Positions 26,436 through 33,622 of a stretch of DNA of 64,000 nucleotides are shown piece by piece. Location of the stretch: positions 11,019-75,018 of the forward strand of contig JBNKUL010000034.1 of assembly GCA_050298555.1 (NCBI GenBank), in the 5' to 3' direction. The translations under genes and the position numbers were made by a program. Numbering within the stretch: position 1 is the stretch's first letter; every line of letters begins with the position of its first letter. Below the pieces are notes generated by a model. That model saw nothing but the letters and a program-made list of their open reading frames with translations, had not been told where the DNA came from and ran no database searches. This DNA is from JAPHSX01 sp050298555. Lineage in GTDB: Bacteria > Pseudomonadota > Gammaproteobacteria > Thiohalomonadales > Thiohalomonadaceae.

Positions 26436-27413
26436 GTGCCGCAACGCCTGGAACAACTAAACCGTTGGCTCACTAACGAGCTGGGCCTCTGCGATTATGC
26501 AATCGCCCCTGCCTCCTCCGACGCCAGCTTCCGCCGCTACTTCCGTGTCAGTTTTGACGGCGAGAGCCGTATCGCCATGGACGCCCCGCCCGAGAAGGAG
26601 GACAGCCGTCCCTTCGTCGCCGTCGCCCAGGCGCTGCACCAGGCCGGGCTCCATGTGCCTGAGGTTTTGGAGCAGGACCTGGAGCAGGGCTTCCTGCTGC
26701 TCAGCGACCTGGGTTCCACCCCCTACCTCGATGCCCTCGACGGCGAGAGCGTGGAGCGCCTCTACGGTGACGCCATGGGGGCGCTGTCGTTGATGCAGAG
26801 TGTCCCTGCCGATGCGTTGCCCGACTACGACGAGGCGCTGCTGAAGCAGGAGATGGCCCTGTTCCCCGACTGGTTCCTTACCACCCATCTGGGGCTGGAG
26901 TTGAGCCATAGCGAGAACGAGATGTTGGAGAAGGGCTTTGAGCTACTGGCCGCCAACGCCCTGGAGCAGCCGCGGGTCTTCGTCCATCGCGACTACCACT
27001 CGCGAAACCTGATGGTGTGCGAGCACAACCCCGGTATCCTCGATTTTCAGGATGCGGTCTACGGCCCGGTCACCTACGACCTGGTGTCGCTGTTGCGCGA
27101 CTGTTACATCGCCTGGCCACGCGACCAGGTGGAGGCGTGGGTGCGCGGCTACCACGACATCGCCCTGGATAACGGCATCCTCCGCAGCCCGATGGCCGAG
27201 CAGTTCCTGCGCTGGTTCGACCTGATGGGGGTACAGCGTCATCTCAAGGCGATCGGCATCTTCGCCCGCCTCAACCATCGCGACGGCAAGTCAGGCTACC
27301 TGGGCGATATCCCGCGTACCCTCACCTATGTGGAGGAGGTGGCATCACGCTATGCGGAGCTGGAGGGGTTCGGCGCCTTTATTGCGGCGCGGGTACGTCC
27401 GTTGCTGGCCTGA
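26436..27413 (+). CDS. amgK: AmgK-like amino-sugar kinase (aminoglycoside phosphotransferase fold)
   Basis: AmgK phosphorylates N-acetylmuramate or GlcNAc at the anomeric carbon in peptidoglycan recycling. The 325-residue protein has the APH-type catalytic loop VFVHRDYHSRNLM and the Mg-binding ILDFQDAVYGP. ASSDASFRRYFRV at the N-terminus forms the nucleotide loop. It starts at GTG 26436 after AGGA. It is near lptD, as in many gammaproteobacteria, but the usual partner murU is not next to it; lepB follows instead. Confidence 0.85.
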   Translation: MPQRLEQLNRWLTNELGLCDYAIAPASSDASFRRYFRVSFDGESRIAMDAPPEKEDSRPFVAVAQALHQAGLHVPEVLEQDLEQGFLLLSDLGSTPYLDALDGESVERLYGDAMGALSLMQSVPADALPDYDEALLKQEMALFPDWFLTTHLGLELSHSENEMLEKGFELLAANALEQPRVFVHRDYHSRNLMVCEHNPGILDFQDAVYGPVTYDLVSLLRDCYIAWPRDQVEAWVRGYHDIALDNGILRSPMAEQFLRWFDLMGVQRHLKAIGIFARLNHRDGKSGYLGDIPRTLTYVEEVASRYAELEGFGAFIAARVRPLLA

Positions 27414-27485
27414 GTGTACGCAGTGCGGAACAACCAGGCCGGTTCACGGTCTGATGTTATTCAGAATCACATGGAGGAGAGGGAG

Positions 27486-28151
27486 ATGCGGCTGCAATTA
27501 TCGGGACTCTGGAGGGAGTATCGTGGCCTGGCGCTGTTTATCGTATTGATGCTGCTGTTCCGCAGTGTGGTTGCCGACTGGAACAGCGTTCCCACCGGCT
27601 CGATGAAGCCCACCATCCTCGAGGGCGATCGGATCTGGGTCAACAAAATGGCCTATGACCTGCGCCTCCCCTTTACCCATATCTCGTTGCTGCGTACCGG
27701 TGAGCCCCAGCGCGGCGATATTGTGGTGTTTGAGTCGCAGCGGGCGGACAAGCGCATGGTCAAGCGGGTGATTGGGCTGCCGGGAGATTTGGTCGGTATG
27801 CGCAATAACCAGTTAATTATCAACGGCGAATGGCTCTCTTACGATGACATTCATAAAGCGGGTGATGGCAACCTTATCGCCCAGGAGCAGCTGCCGGGGA
27901 CCGGCCACAAGGTCCGGTTCAACAGTCGAGAAACTTCGCAGCTGAGTAGTTTTGCCCCGGTCACGGTGCCTCAGGGGCACTACCTGGTGCTGGGCGATAA
28001 TCGTGACCGCAGTGCTGATTCGCGGGTTTACGGTTTTGTTCCCCGCGATGAGATTGTCGGTCGCAGCCGTAGTGTCGTACTTTCCCTTGATTACGATGAC
28101 TTTTACCTGCCGCGCGGCGAGCGCTTTCTGCTCCCGCTCGACGGGGTCTAG
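27486..28151 (+). CDS. lepB: Signal peptidase I
   Basis: This inner-membrane Ser/Lys protease removes signal peptides from secreted proteins. The nucleophile is S39 in PTGSMKPT and the general base is K93 in MVKRVIGLPGD; box E appears as LGDNRDRSADSR. The chosen ATG at 27486 follows GGAGGAG and yields 221 residues with one N-terminal TM (about 15-32). This is shorter than E. coli LepB and of the compact form. The ATG at 27471 is a possible alternative. Given the single TM, this could be an accessory rather than the housekeeping enzyme. Confidence 0.9.
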   Translation: MRLQLSGLWREYRGLALFIVLMLLFRSVVADWNSVPTGSMKPTILEGDRIWVNKMAYDLRLPFTHISLLRTGEPQRGDIVVFESQRADKRMVKRVIGLPGDLVGMRNNQLIINGEWLSYDDIHKAGDGNLIAQEQLPGTGHKVRFNSRETSQLSSFAPVTVPQGHYLVLGDNRDRSADSRVYGFVPRDEIVGRSRSVVLSLDYDDFYLPRGERFLLPLDGV

Positions 28152-28241
28152 CGGCACGCTCCTCTTTCTCCATCATTGCCTCTCTTCCCATAATAAAGCG
28201 CTCCCCCCTTTAAATACCCGACAATAGGGCTATGTTAAGTA

Positions 28242-28276
28242 GTAGAGGCTCGTTTCGGAGCAACTGTAGAGGCTCG
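28242..28276 (+). promoter_or_regulatory. Two 11-bp direct repeats before the HTH-like gene
   Basis: GTAGAGGCTCG occurs at 28242-28252 and 28266-28276, a 24-base period (just over two helical turns), shortly before the ATG at 28296. A regulator binding on one face of the DNA is plausible; autoregulation is inferred. Confidence 0.4.
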
Positions 28277-28295
28277 GCAGTAGAAGGGGGACGAT

Positions 28296-28727
28296 ATGGG
28301 ACACCATGTAGGCATAGCCAGGGCTGCACACCTTTTCGGCATCGACCGCCACGATCTTCAGCGCATGATTCGTAGCGGGGAGCTCCACACCTTCGAGGGT
28401 GAGGTCGATATCGATGAGTTGAAGCGGCACTACCCCACCATGGCCCTGGACGAGAACATGATGGTTGAGCGGGTGAAGCTGATTCGTGGCGCCGCCTTCG
28501 CCCGTCGGGTGCGCAGCCGGGTAATGCCGGAGACCGATGAGCTGGAGATCCGCTTGCACAAGCGAGATGTGGCGCTGGGTGTGGCGGAGGCGCAGCTGAA
28601 GAAGTATCGCGGCTGTATCGAGGAGCTGGCACAGCTGATGGGCGATCTCAACCGTGATGCCACCGACGAGCAGAAGGCGATGATCACCGTAATCAACAGC
28701 TGGCTGCTGGATAAATTGGAGTCGTGA
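28296..28727 (+). CDS. Small HTH-like/coiled-coil protein of unknown function
   Basis: Of 143 residues, 1-50 resemble an excisionase/MerR-type winged helix (ARAAHLFGIDRHDLQRMI followed by GEVDIDELKRHYP). Residues 75-140 are a charged helix likely to form a coiled coil (EIRLHKRDVALGVAEAQLKKY). GGGGGA precedes the ATG. It lies 12 bases before the ferredoxin-reductase-like gene, suggesting one unit. Function unknown; DNA binding is inferred. Confidence 0.6.
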   Translation: MGHHVGIARAAHLFGIDRHDLQRMIRSGELHTFEGEVDIDELKRHYPTMALDENMMVERVKLIRGAAFARRVRSRVMPETDELEIRLHKRDVALGVAEAQLKKYRGCIEELAQLMGDLNRDATDEQKAMITVINSWLLDKLES

Positions 28728-28739
28728 GGCGCAGTCGGG

Positions 28740-29771
28740 ATGAAAGAGCACCGCATACAGCTCCAGCCCAGTGGCCATACCTTCCACGCCGTGGAGCAGG
28801 AGAACCTGCTGGATGCGGCGCTGCGCTCGGGGCTTAACGTCAGCTACGGCTGCTCCCGGGGGAGCTGTGGTGACTGTCGGGCACGGCTCATCGAAGGGGA
28901 GCTGGGGCCGCACGACTTTCATGACTTCCACTTCAGCGACGCCGAAAAGGTCGAGGGGCAGTTCCTGCTCTGTACCGCCCATGCCGCCTCCGACCTGGTG
29001 ATAGAGACGGATGAGGCCTCCTCGGCGCACGATATCCCGCACCAGCAGCTCACCGCCAGGGTCAGCAAGGTGGATGAGGTGAGTGAGCGCTTGCGTATCC
29101 TGCAGCTGCGTACCCCCCGCACCAGGCCGCTACGCTTTCTTGCCGGCCAGCATGTGGCGCTGACGCTGCCCGGTGTCGGCACCCTCGACAGCAATATCGC
29201 CAGCTGCCCCTGCAACGGCAGCCAGTTACAGTTTCACGTTCCCTTCGAGCCGGACAATCCCTTCGTCGAAACGCTGTTTGCGGGCTTACGTCATGGTACC
29301 GAGATCGAGGTGGAGGGGCCGTTCGGTGAGATGACCCTGGATGATGACTCGTCACGCCCCCTGTTGATGGTGGCCGAGGGTTATGAACTGCCGCCTTTGA
29401 AGAGCCTTATCGAGCACGCCGTCAATCTCGATGTGGCACAGCAGGTTCGCCTGATCTGGCTGGCCCGCGAGGGGGAACACTACCAGGAGAACCACTGCCG
29501 CTCCTGGGGGGAGGCGCTGGACGACTACGCCTACCTGCCGATTACCTACGCTGAGGATGAAGCGCCGGCACTTCGCCTGGAACGGGTGTTTCGGGTTATT
29601 GCTGAGGAGGCCGACAATATCGGTGAGTGGGACATCTACTGGGCCGGTTCCTGTGACTTCAACGAGGCGTTGCAGGAGCGCCTGCTGAGTGCCGGGGCCG
29701 ATGCCCAGCGCCTGTTCTATTCGCGTCGCCGCCAGTGCCGCCGTGGAGCGCTGCAGGCGGTCGGCGCCTGA
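28740..29771 (+). CDS. [2Fe-2S] ferredoxin-reductase fusion with degenerate flavin motifs
   Basis: Residues 1-90 are a plant-type [2Fe-2S] ferredoxin domain with ligands C38, C43, C46 and C78 (CSRGSCGDC ... LLCTA). Residues 100-343 have the ferredoxin-NADP reductase fold. The FAD-binding RxYS signature is replaced by SNIASCPCNG, the NAD-loop GTGxAP by AEGYELPPLKS, and the usual terminal NAD-binding Cys-Gly-Pro by WAGSCDFNEAL. Relatives include CDP-6-deoxyglucoseen reductase-type proteins. Either the flavin site is altered or the protein is not a canonical reductase. A strong terminator follows. Confidence 0.8.
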   Translation: MKEHRIQLQPSGHTFHAVEQENLLDAALRSGLNVSYGCSRGSCGDCRARLIEGELGPHDFHDFHFSDAEKVEGQFLLCTAHAASDLVIETDEASSAHDIPHQQLTARVSKVDEVSERLRILQLRTPRTRPLRFLAGQHVALTLPGVGTLDSNIASCPCNGSQLQFHVPFEPDNPFVETLFAGLRHGTEIEVEGPFGEMTLDDDSSRPLLMVAEGYELPPLKSLIEHAVNLDVAQQVRLIWLAREGEHYQENHCRSWGEALDDYAYLPITYAEDEAPALRLERVFRVIAEEADNIGEWDIYWAGSCDFNEALQERLLSAGADAQRLFYSRRRQCRRGALQAVGA

Positions 29772-29788
29772 ACAGCCGATATAACGAA

Positions 29789-29823
29789 AAAGGCCCGTGC
29801 AGTTGCCTGCACGGGCCTTTTTT
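29789..29823. terminator. Strong bidirectional terminator
   Basis: A 14-bp stem (AAAGGCCCGTGCAG / CTGCACGGGCCTTT) with loop TTGC lies between convergent genes, with A and T runs on either side. Confidence 0.93.
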
Positions 29824-29841
29824 CTGAAGCGCTAGCTAAGC

Positions 29842-30339
29842 TTACTTGCTCGGCTGCTGCATCATGGCGCGTTGCTGCTCCATCGCCTTCTGCTGGGCTT
29901 CCATCATCGCCTTGTGCTGGGCTTCCATCTGCTTCTGCATCTCGGCGTAGTACTTCTGCTGCTGCTCCATCTGGGCCTTCATCTGCTCTTCGGAAGGAGC
30001 ACCGTAGGGGGCTGCACCGTAAGCGGGGGCGCCGTAGCCGTAAGGACCGTAGCCGTTGTAGCCGTTGTAGCCGTTGTAACCATTCCAGCCGTTGTTGCCG
30101 TAGCCATTGCCGTAACCGTTACCGTTACCGCGGGCTCGGCTGTTACCGCTCATGCTGAAGTCGAAGGCGCCGTCGCCGTCGCCAAAGCCGTTGCCCCAGC
30201 CGTTACCGTTGTTGTAACCGTTGCCGTTGCCCCAGCCGTTGTTGTTGCCCCAGCCGTTGTTGTTAAAGGGGCCCCACCAGGCGTTGGCGGCGGTGGCGGT
30301 GAAAAGAGCGGCTGCTGCGAGGATGATTTTAGCTTTCAT
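29842..30339 (-). CDS. Sulfur globule protein-like secreted Gly/Asn/Tyr-rich protein
   Basis: A signal peptide (residues 1-20, ending ANA) is followed by a Gly-Asn-Trp-Tyr-rich region with tandem short units such as GWGNNN, GNGYG and YNGYNGYNG. A middle segment GDGAFDFSMSGNSRARGNG resembles the sulfur globule proteins SgpA/SgpB of purple sulfur bacteria. A Gln/Met-rich helix follows (EQMKAQMEQQQKYYAEMQKQ), which those small proteins lack. At 165 residues it is longer than SgpA. Its role would be to coat periplasmic sulfur granules. Family membership is inferred from composition and the DFSMSG motif. Confidence 0.72.
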   Translation of the reverse strand: MKAKIILAAAALFTATAANAWWGPFNNNGWGNNNGWGNGNGYNNGNGWGNGFGDGDGAFDFSMSGNSRARGNGNGYGNGYGNNGWNGYNGYNGYNGYGPYGYGAPAYGAAPYGAPSEEQMKAQMEQQQKYYAEMQKQMEAQHKAMMEAQQKAMEQQRAMMQQPSK

Positions 30340-30448
30340 CGTGGTTTCTCCATGTATTGTGTATTTGATCTTTATTTACTTATTAAACAGTAGGCAGGAG
30401 ATACGAATTTGTCATCGCAACGTTCCCCCCTCCGTTACTGTGGGCATA

Positions 30449-30477
30449 AGTCTATTAGCACATACTAATTTTGTCAA
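30449..30477 (-). promoter_or_regulatory. Sigma-70-type promoter for the sulfur globule gene
   Basis: On the minus strand a perfect TTGACA (30477-30472) is separated by 17 bases from TAGACT (30454-30449). It would give a leader of about 100 nt before the ATG at 30339. Confidence 0.7.
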
Positions 30478-30554
30478 ATAGCACAATCTCTTTGCATGGC
30501 AGCCGCGCGGCTGCTAGATTGCCGCGCTTTAACCGGAAGCAGAGAGGATGTCCC

Positions 30555-30836
30555 GTGTTCGATACCAATGAATATTTCGACGGCAAGGTAAAGTCTATTG
30601 CCTTCAAGGCCGGCGACGATGCCGCCACTATCGGTGTAATGGCCGCCGGTGACTATGAGTTCGGCACCAGCCAGCAGGAGACTATGCAGGTGGTAAGCGG
30701 CAAGCTGACCATTCAGCTGCCTGGCGAGAGCGAGTGGAAGAGCTTTGGGCCCGGTGAGCAGTTCATCGTTGAGGCGAACCAGAAGTTCGGCGTGAAGGTA
30801 GAAGAGGATACCTCTTACCTCTGCATCTACCGCTAA
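30555..30836 (+). CDS. ppnP: Pyrimidine/purine nucleoside phosphorylase PpnP
   Basis: This 93-residue cupin-like protein (formerly DUF1255) phosphorolyses several nucleosides. It matches the family throughout: NEYFDGKVKSIAF, GVMAAGDYEFGTSQQETMQVVSG, FGPGEQFIVEA and the closing TSYLCIYR. I chose GTG at 30555, preceded by AGAGAGGA, because family proteins begin just before NEYF; a longer frame to 30471 lacks similarity. Its stop codon overlaps the end of cca on the other strand. Confidence 0.92.
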   Translation: MFDTNEYFDGKVKSIAFKAGDDAATIGVMAAGDYEFGTSQQETMQVVSGKLTIQLPGESEWKSFGPGEQFIVEANQKFGVKVEEDTSYLCIYR

Positions 30837-32062
30837 TCTTCCTGAGAGTCGGCCGCCTGCGAAATGGCGGCCACGCGCAGGCGGTGTAGCTCTTCGCCCA
30901 CCGCCTTGCCCTTATACCCCTTCTCCACCACCTCCCTTGCATTGATCGCCCTTGCCGCGTGGTAGGCACGGCGGAATATGGCCGGCTGTTCGAAATGCTG
31001 CGCCTCAAAACCGGGGCGTCCCCTTGAATCGGCCTCGCAGGCGAGCAGGAACTGCTCCAGCCGTTCCGGGCGGCGGAAGGCGTCGAGCCGCTCCAGCTGT
31101 TTAAGCATGGTGGCGGGGCGAAGTTCGTCGGCGCGATGGTAGTTGAGGTGGTCGCGGGTCACATGTACCGCCAGCTCGCGGTACTCCTTCGGTACTCGCA
31201 GCCGCTGACACAGCGCCTCCACTAACGGCACCCCGCGAGCCTCGTGCTCGATGTGTCGGGGCCACTCCTCCTGCGGCGTCGTCCCCTTGCCCAGGTCGTG
31301 CACCAGGGCGGCGAAGCGTACCTTCGTGTCGGGGCTCAGTTTGGCCGCCTGCTCCAGCACCATCATGGTGTGGAGGCCGCTGTCCTCCTCCGGGTGGTGG
31401 TGCTTGGGTTGCGGCACGCCGAACAGGGCGTCCAGCTCGGGGAAGATGCGCGCCAGCGCACCGCAGTTGCGCAGTACCTCGAAAAAGCGTTGCGGCGCCT
31501 CCTCGCCCAGAGAGCGCTCCAGCTCCTGCCATACCCGTTCGGCCACCAGGGCGTCGACCTCGCCGCTCTCCACCATCCGTTTCATCAGGGCGTGGGTGGC
31601 GTGGGCGACCCGAAAGCCCCACTTGGCAAAACGGGCGGCATAGCGGGCGATGCGCAGGATGCGTACCGGGTCTTCGATGAAGGCCTCTGAGACGTGGCGC
31701 AGGCGACCGTTCTCCAGGTCGTCGCGACCGTTAAAGGGGTCGATGATATTGCCGGCACCATCCTCGGCCATGGCGTTGATGGTGAGGTCGCGGCGTACCA
31801 GGTCCTCCTCCAGCGTCACCTCGGGCGAGGCGTGGAACTCAAAGCCGTGATAGCCGGGGCCGGTCTTGCGCTCGGTACGGGCGAGGGCGTACTCCTCTTT
31901 GGTCTCGGGGTGGAGGAAGACGGGAAAGTCCTTGCCCACCGCCTGATAGCCGAGGTCGAGCATCTGCTGCGGCGAGGCGCCTACCACCACCCAGTCGCGA
32001 TCCTTGGGCTCGATGCCCAATAGCTTGTCGCGAACCGCGCCGCCGACCAGATAAATTTCCAC
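30833..32062 (-). CDS. cca: CCA tRNA nucleotidyltransferase (multifunctional)
   Basis: This enzyme adds or repairs the 3' CCA of tRNAs. Residues 1-140 are the class II nucleotidyltransferase head: VGGAVRDKLLGIEPKDRDWVV with the DxD metal site (KDRDWV) and RRDLTINAMAED. The C-terminal half carries the HD phosphohydrolase region of bacterial Cca (VHDLGKGTTP). The 409-residue length is normal. It starts at GTG 32062. The TAG stop shares three bases with the ppnP TAA on the opposite strand. Confidence 0.95.
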   Translation of the reverse strand: MEIYLVGGAVRDKLLGIEPKDRDWVVVGASPQQMLDLGYQAVGKDFPVFLHPETKEEYALARTERKTGPGYHGFEFHASPEVTLEEDLVRRDLTINAMAEDGAGNIIDPFNGRDDLENGRLRHVSEAFIEDPVRILRIARYAARFAKWGFRVAHATHALMKRMVESGEVDALVAERVWQELERSLGEEAPQRFFEVLRNCGALARIFPELDALFGVPQPKHHHPEEDSGLHTMMVLEQAAKLSPDTKVRFAALVHDLGKGTTPQEEWPRHIEHEARGVPLVEALCQRLRVPKEYRELAVHVTRDHLNYHRADELRPATMLKQLERLDAFRRPERLEQFLLACEADSRGRPGFEAQHFEQPAIFRRAYHAARAINAREVVEKGYKGKAVGEELHRLRVAAISQAADSQED

Positions 32063-32122
32063 GCCTTGTTACCTCTATTCTTTCGCCATGACTGGCTGCG
32101 ATTATAGCGAAGCTGCAGAAAC

Positions 32123-32152
32123 GAAAAAGGGCGTCCGAAGACGCCCTTTTTC
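32123..32152. terminator. Intrinsic terminator after sat
   Basis: A 13-bp stem (GAAAAAGGGCGTC / GACGCCCTTTTTC) with loop CGAA lies between sat and cca, which are both on the minus strand. Confidence 0.9.
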
Positions 32153-32169
32153 ATTCAGCCGCTAGAGGC

Positions 32170-33357
32170 TTACTTCAGGCTCTGATAGTAGTCCATCAGG
32201 ATCTGAGCGACCTCGGGGCGTGAGAACTCCTTCGGCGGTGCGATGCCGTTGCCCAGCATCTCGCGTACCTTGGTGCCGGAGAGCAGGACGAAGTCCTCTT
32301 TCTCGTGGTCCGGGGCTTCGCGCATCATCACGACCTTGTCCAGCTTCTTGGAGTAGGCGGTGTGGTCGGCCTCGAAGATCTCGATCTCCATGGCACCGGC
32401 CGGTACCTCTTCCTGGAAGATGGTTTGGGCATCGAAGGCGCCGTAGTAGTCACCCACACCGGCGTGGTCACGACCGATGATGAAGTGGGTGGCACCCATG
32501 TTCTGACGGAAGTAGGCGTGCAGTACCGCTTCGCGGGGACCGGCGTAGAGCATGTCGAAGCCGTAACCGGTAACCATGGCGCTGTTGGGCGGGAAGTAGA
32601 GCTCGACCATCTTGCGGATGGCGGCGTCGCGAACCGGGGCGGGGATGTCGCCGGGCTTCAGCTTGCCGAGCAGCATGTGGATCACCAGGCCGTCGCAGCC
32701 GAGGCGATCCATGGCCATGTGGCACAGCTCTTCGTGGGCCAGGTGCATCGGGTTACGGGTCTGGAAGGCAACGACCTTGCTCCAGCCGCGCTCGGCGATC
32801 TCGTTACGAATCTCAACCGCGGTGCGGAAGGTGTCGGGGAAGTCGTCCTGGAAGTAGCTGAAGTGCAGCACCTGGATGTCACCGGAGATGGCAACGCGGC
32901 CCTGGCTGTTGAAGGCGGCAACGCCGGGGTGCTCCATGTCGTCGGTGCGGTAGACCTTGTCGGTCATGGTGGCCATCTGCTCGTCGCTGACGGTCTCGAT
33001 GTCGGCGACGTCCATGATGGCGAGGACCGGGTTGCCCTCCATGTTGGGGTCGCGCAGGGCGATACGCTTGGCATCGCCAATGCTGTCAGCACTCTCTACC
33101 AGACACATAACCGGTACCGGGAAGAAAGAGCCGTCGCTGAGGGTCATCTTCTCGGCGGCGCCCATGGCGTCGGCGACGTTCATGAAGCCCTTCAGCGGGT
33201 TGAAATAACCGGCTCCCATCATTACCGCGTTACCGGCGGCCTGGGAACTGATCATGATGGAGGGCAGGGTCTCTGCCTCCTGCATCAGCTTGTGGTGCTC
33301 TTCGCTGTCGTAGACGAACAGCGGATTGAGCTCATCGGAACCGATTGGTTTGATCAT
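32170..33357 (-). CDS. sat: Dissimilatory sulfate adenylyltransferase (ATP sulfurylase)
   Basis: In sulfur oxidisers Sat converts APS and pyrophosphate to ATP and sulfate, the last step after APS reductase. The 395-residue protein has the ATP-sulfurylase motifs FQTRNPMHLAHEEL and GRDHAGVGDYYG, and begins MIKPIGSDELNPLFV. I chose the start at 33357, with AAGGAG eight bases upstream, over a 30-residue longer frame. There is no fused APS kinase domain, consistent with the dissimilatory form. It sits 18 kb from aprMBA and is followed by a terminator, so it forms a separate unit. Confidence 0.95.
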   Translation of the reverse strand: MIKPIGSDELNPLFVYDSEEHHKLMQEAETLPSIMISSQAAGNAVMMGAGYFNPLKGFMNVADAMGAAEKMTLSDGSFFPVPVMCLVESADSIGDAKRIALRDPNMEGNPVLAIMDVADIETVSDEQMATMTDKVYRTDDMEHPGVAAFNSQGRVAISGDIQVLHFSYFQDDFPDTFRTAVEIRNEIAERGWSKVVAFQTRNPMHLAHEELCHMAMDRLGCDGLVIHMLLGKLKPGDIPAPVRDAAIRKMVELYFPPNSAMVTGYGFDMLYAGPREAVLHAYFRQNMGATHFIIGRDHAGVGDYYGAFDAQTIFQEEVPAGAMEIEIFEADHTAYSKKLDKVVMMREAPDHEKEDFVLLSGTKVREMLGNGIAPPKEFSRPEVAQILMDYYQSLK

Positions 33358-33583
33358 CGATCTGACTCCTTCATTTATTGAGTGTTCTTGTTCCGGCGAC
33401 GGGGGCCGACCGGGCTCTGAATTCTGTGACGGCTCACTATACCTCACCCATTTTTAGTGGGGTAATAGGAGGCTTGGATGGGGGTATAAGGAGATTGTCG
33501 CCACCCCGCGTTAGCGCTTGGCATCATCCCTCAAATAGGTAACCATACGCGGAATAAGTATTAATAAAGAAGGGAAAGGGAGT

Positions 33584-33622
33584 ATGAGGGAGATCTTTCG
33601 TAGCCGCAGGGGGGCGCAATGA
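33584..33622 (+). CDS. Possible 12-codon upstream ORF overlapping the channel gene start
   Basis: The purine-rich AAGGGAAAGGGAG precedes ATG 33584. The frame encodes MREIFRSRRGAQ and stops at TGA 33620-33622, which overlaps the next ATG at 33619 (ATGA). It may be a translational coupling leader or chance. Confidence 0.3.
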   Translation: MREIFRSRRGAQ

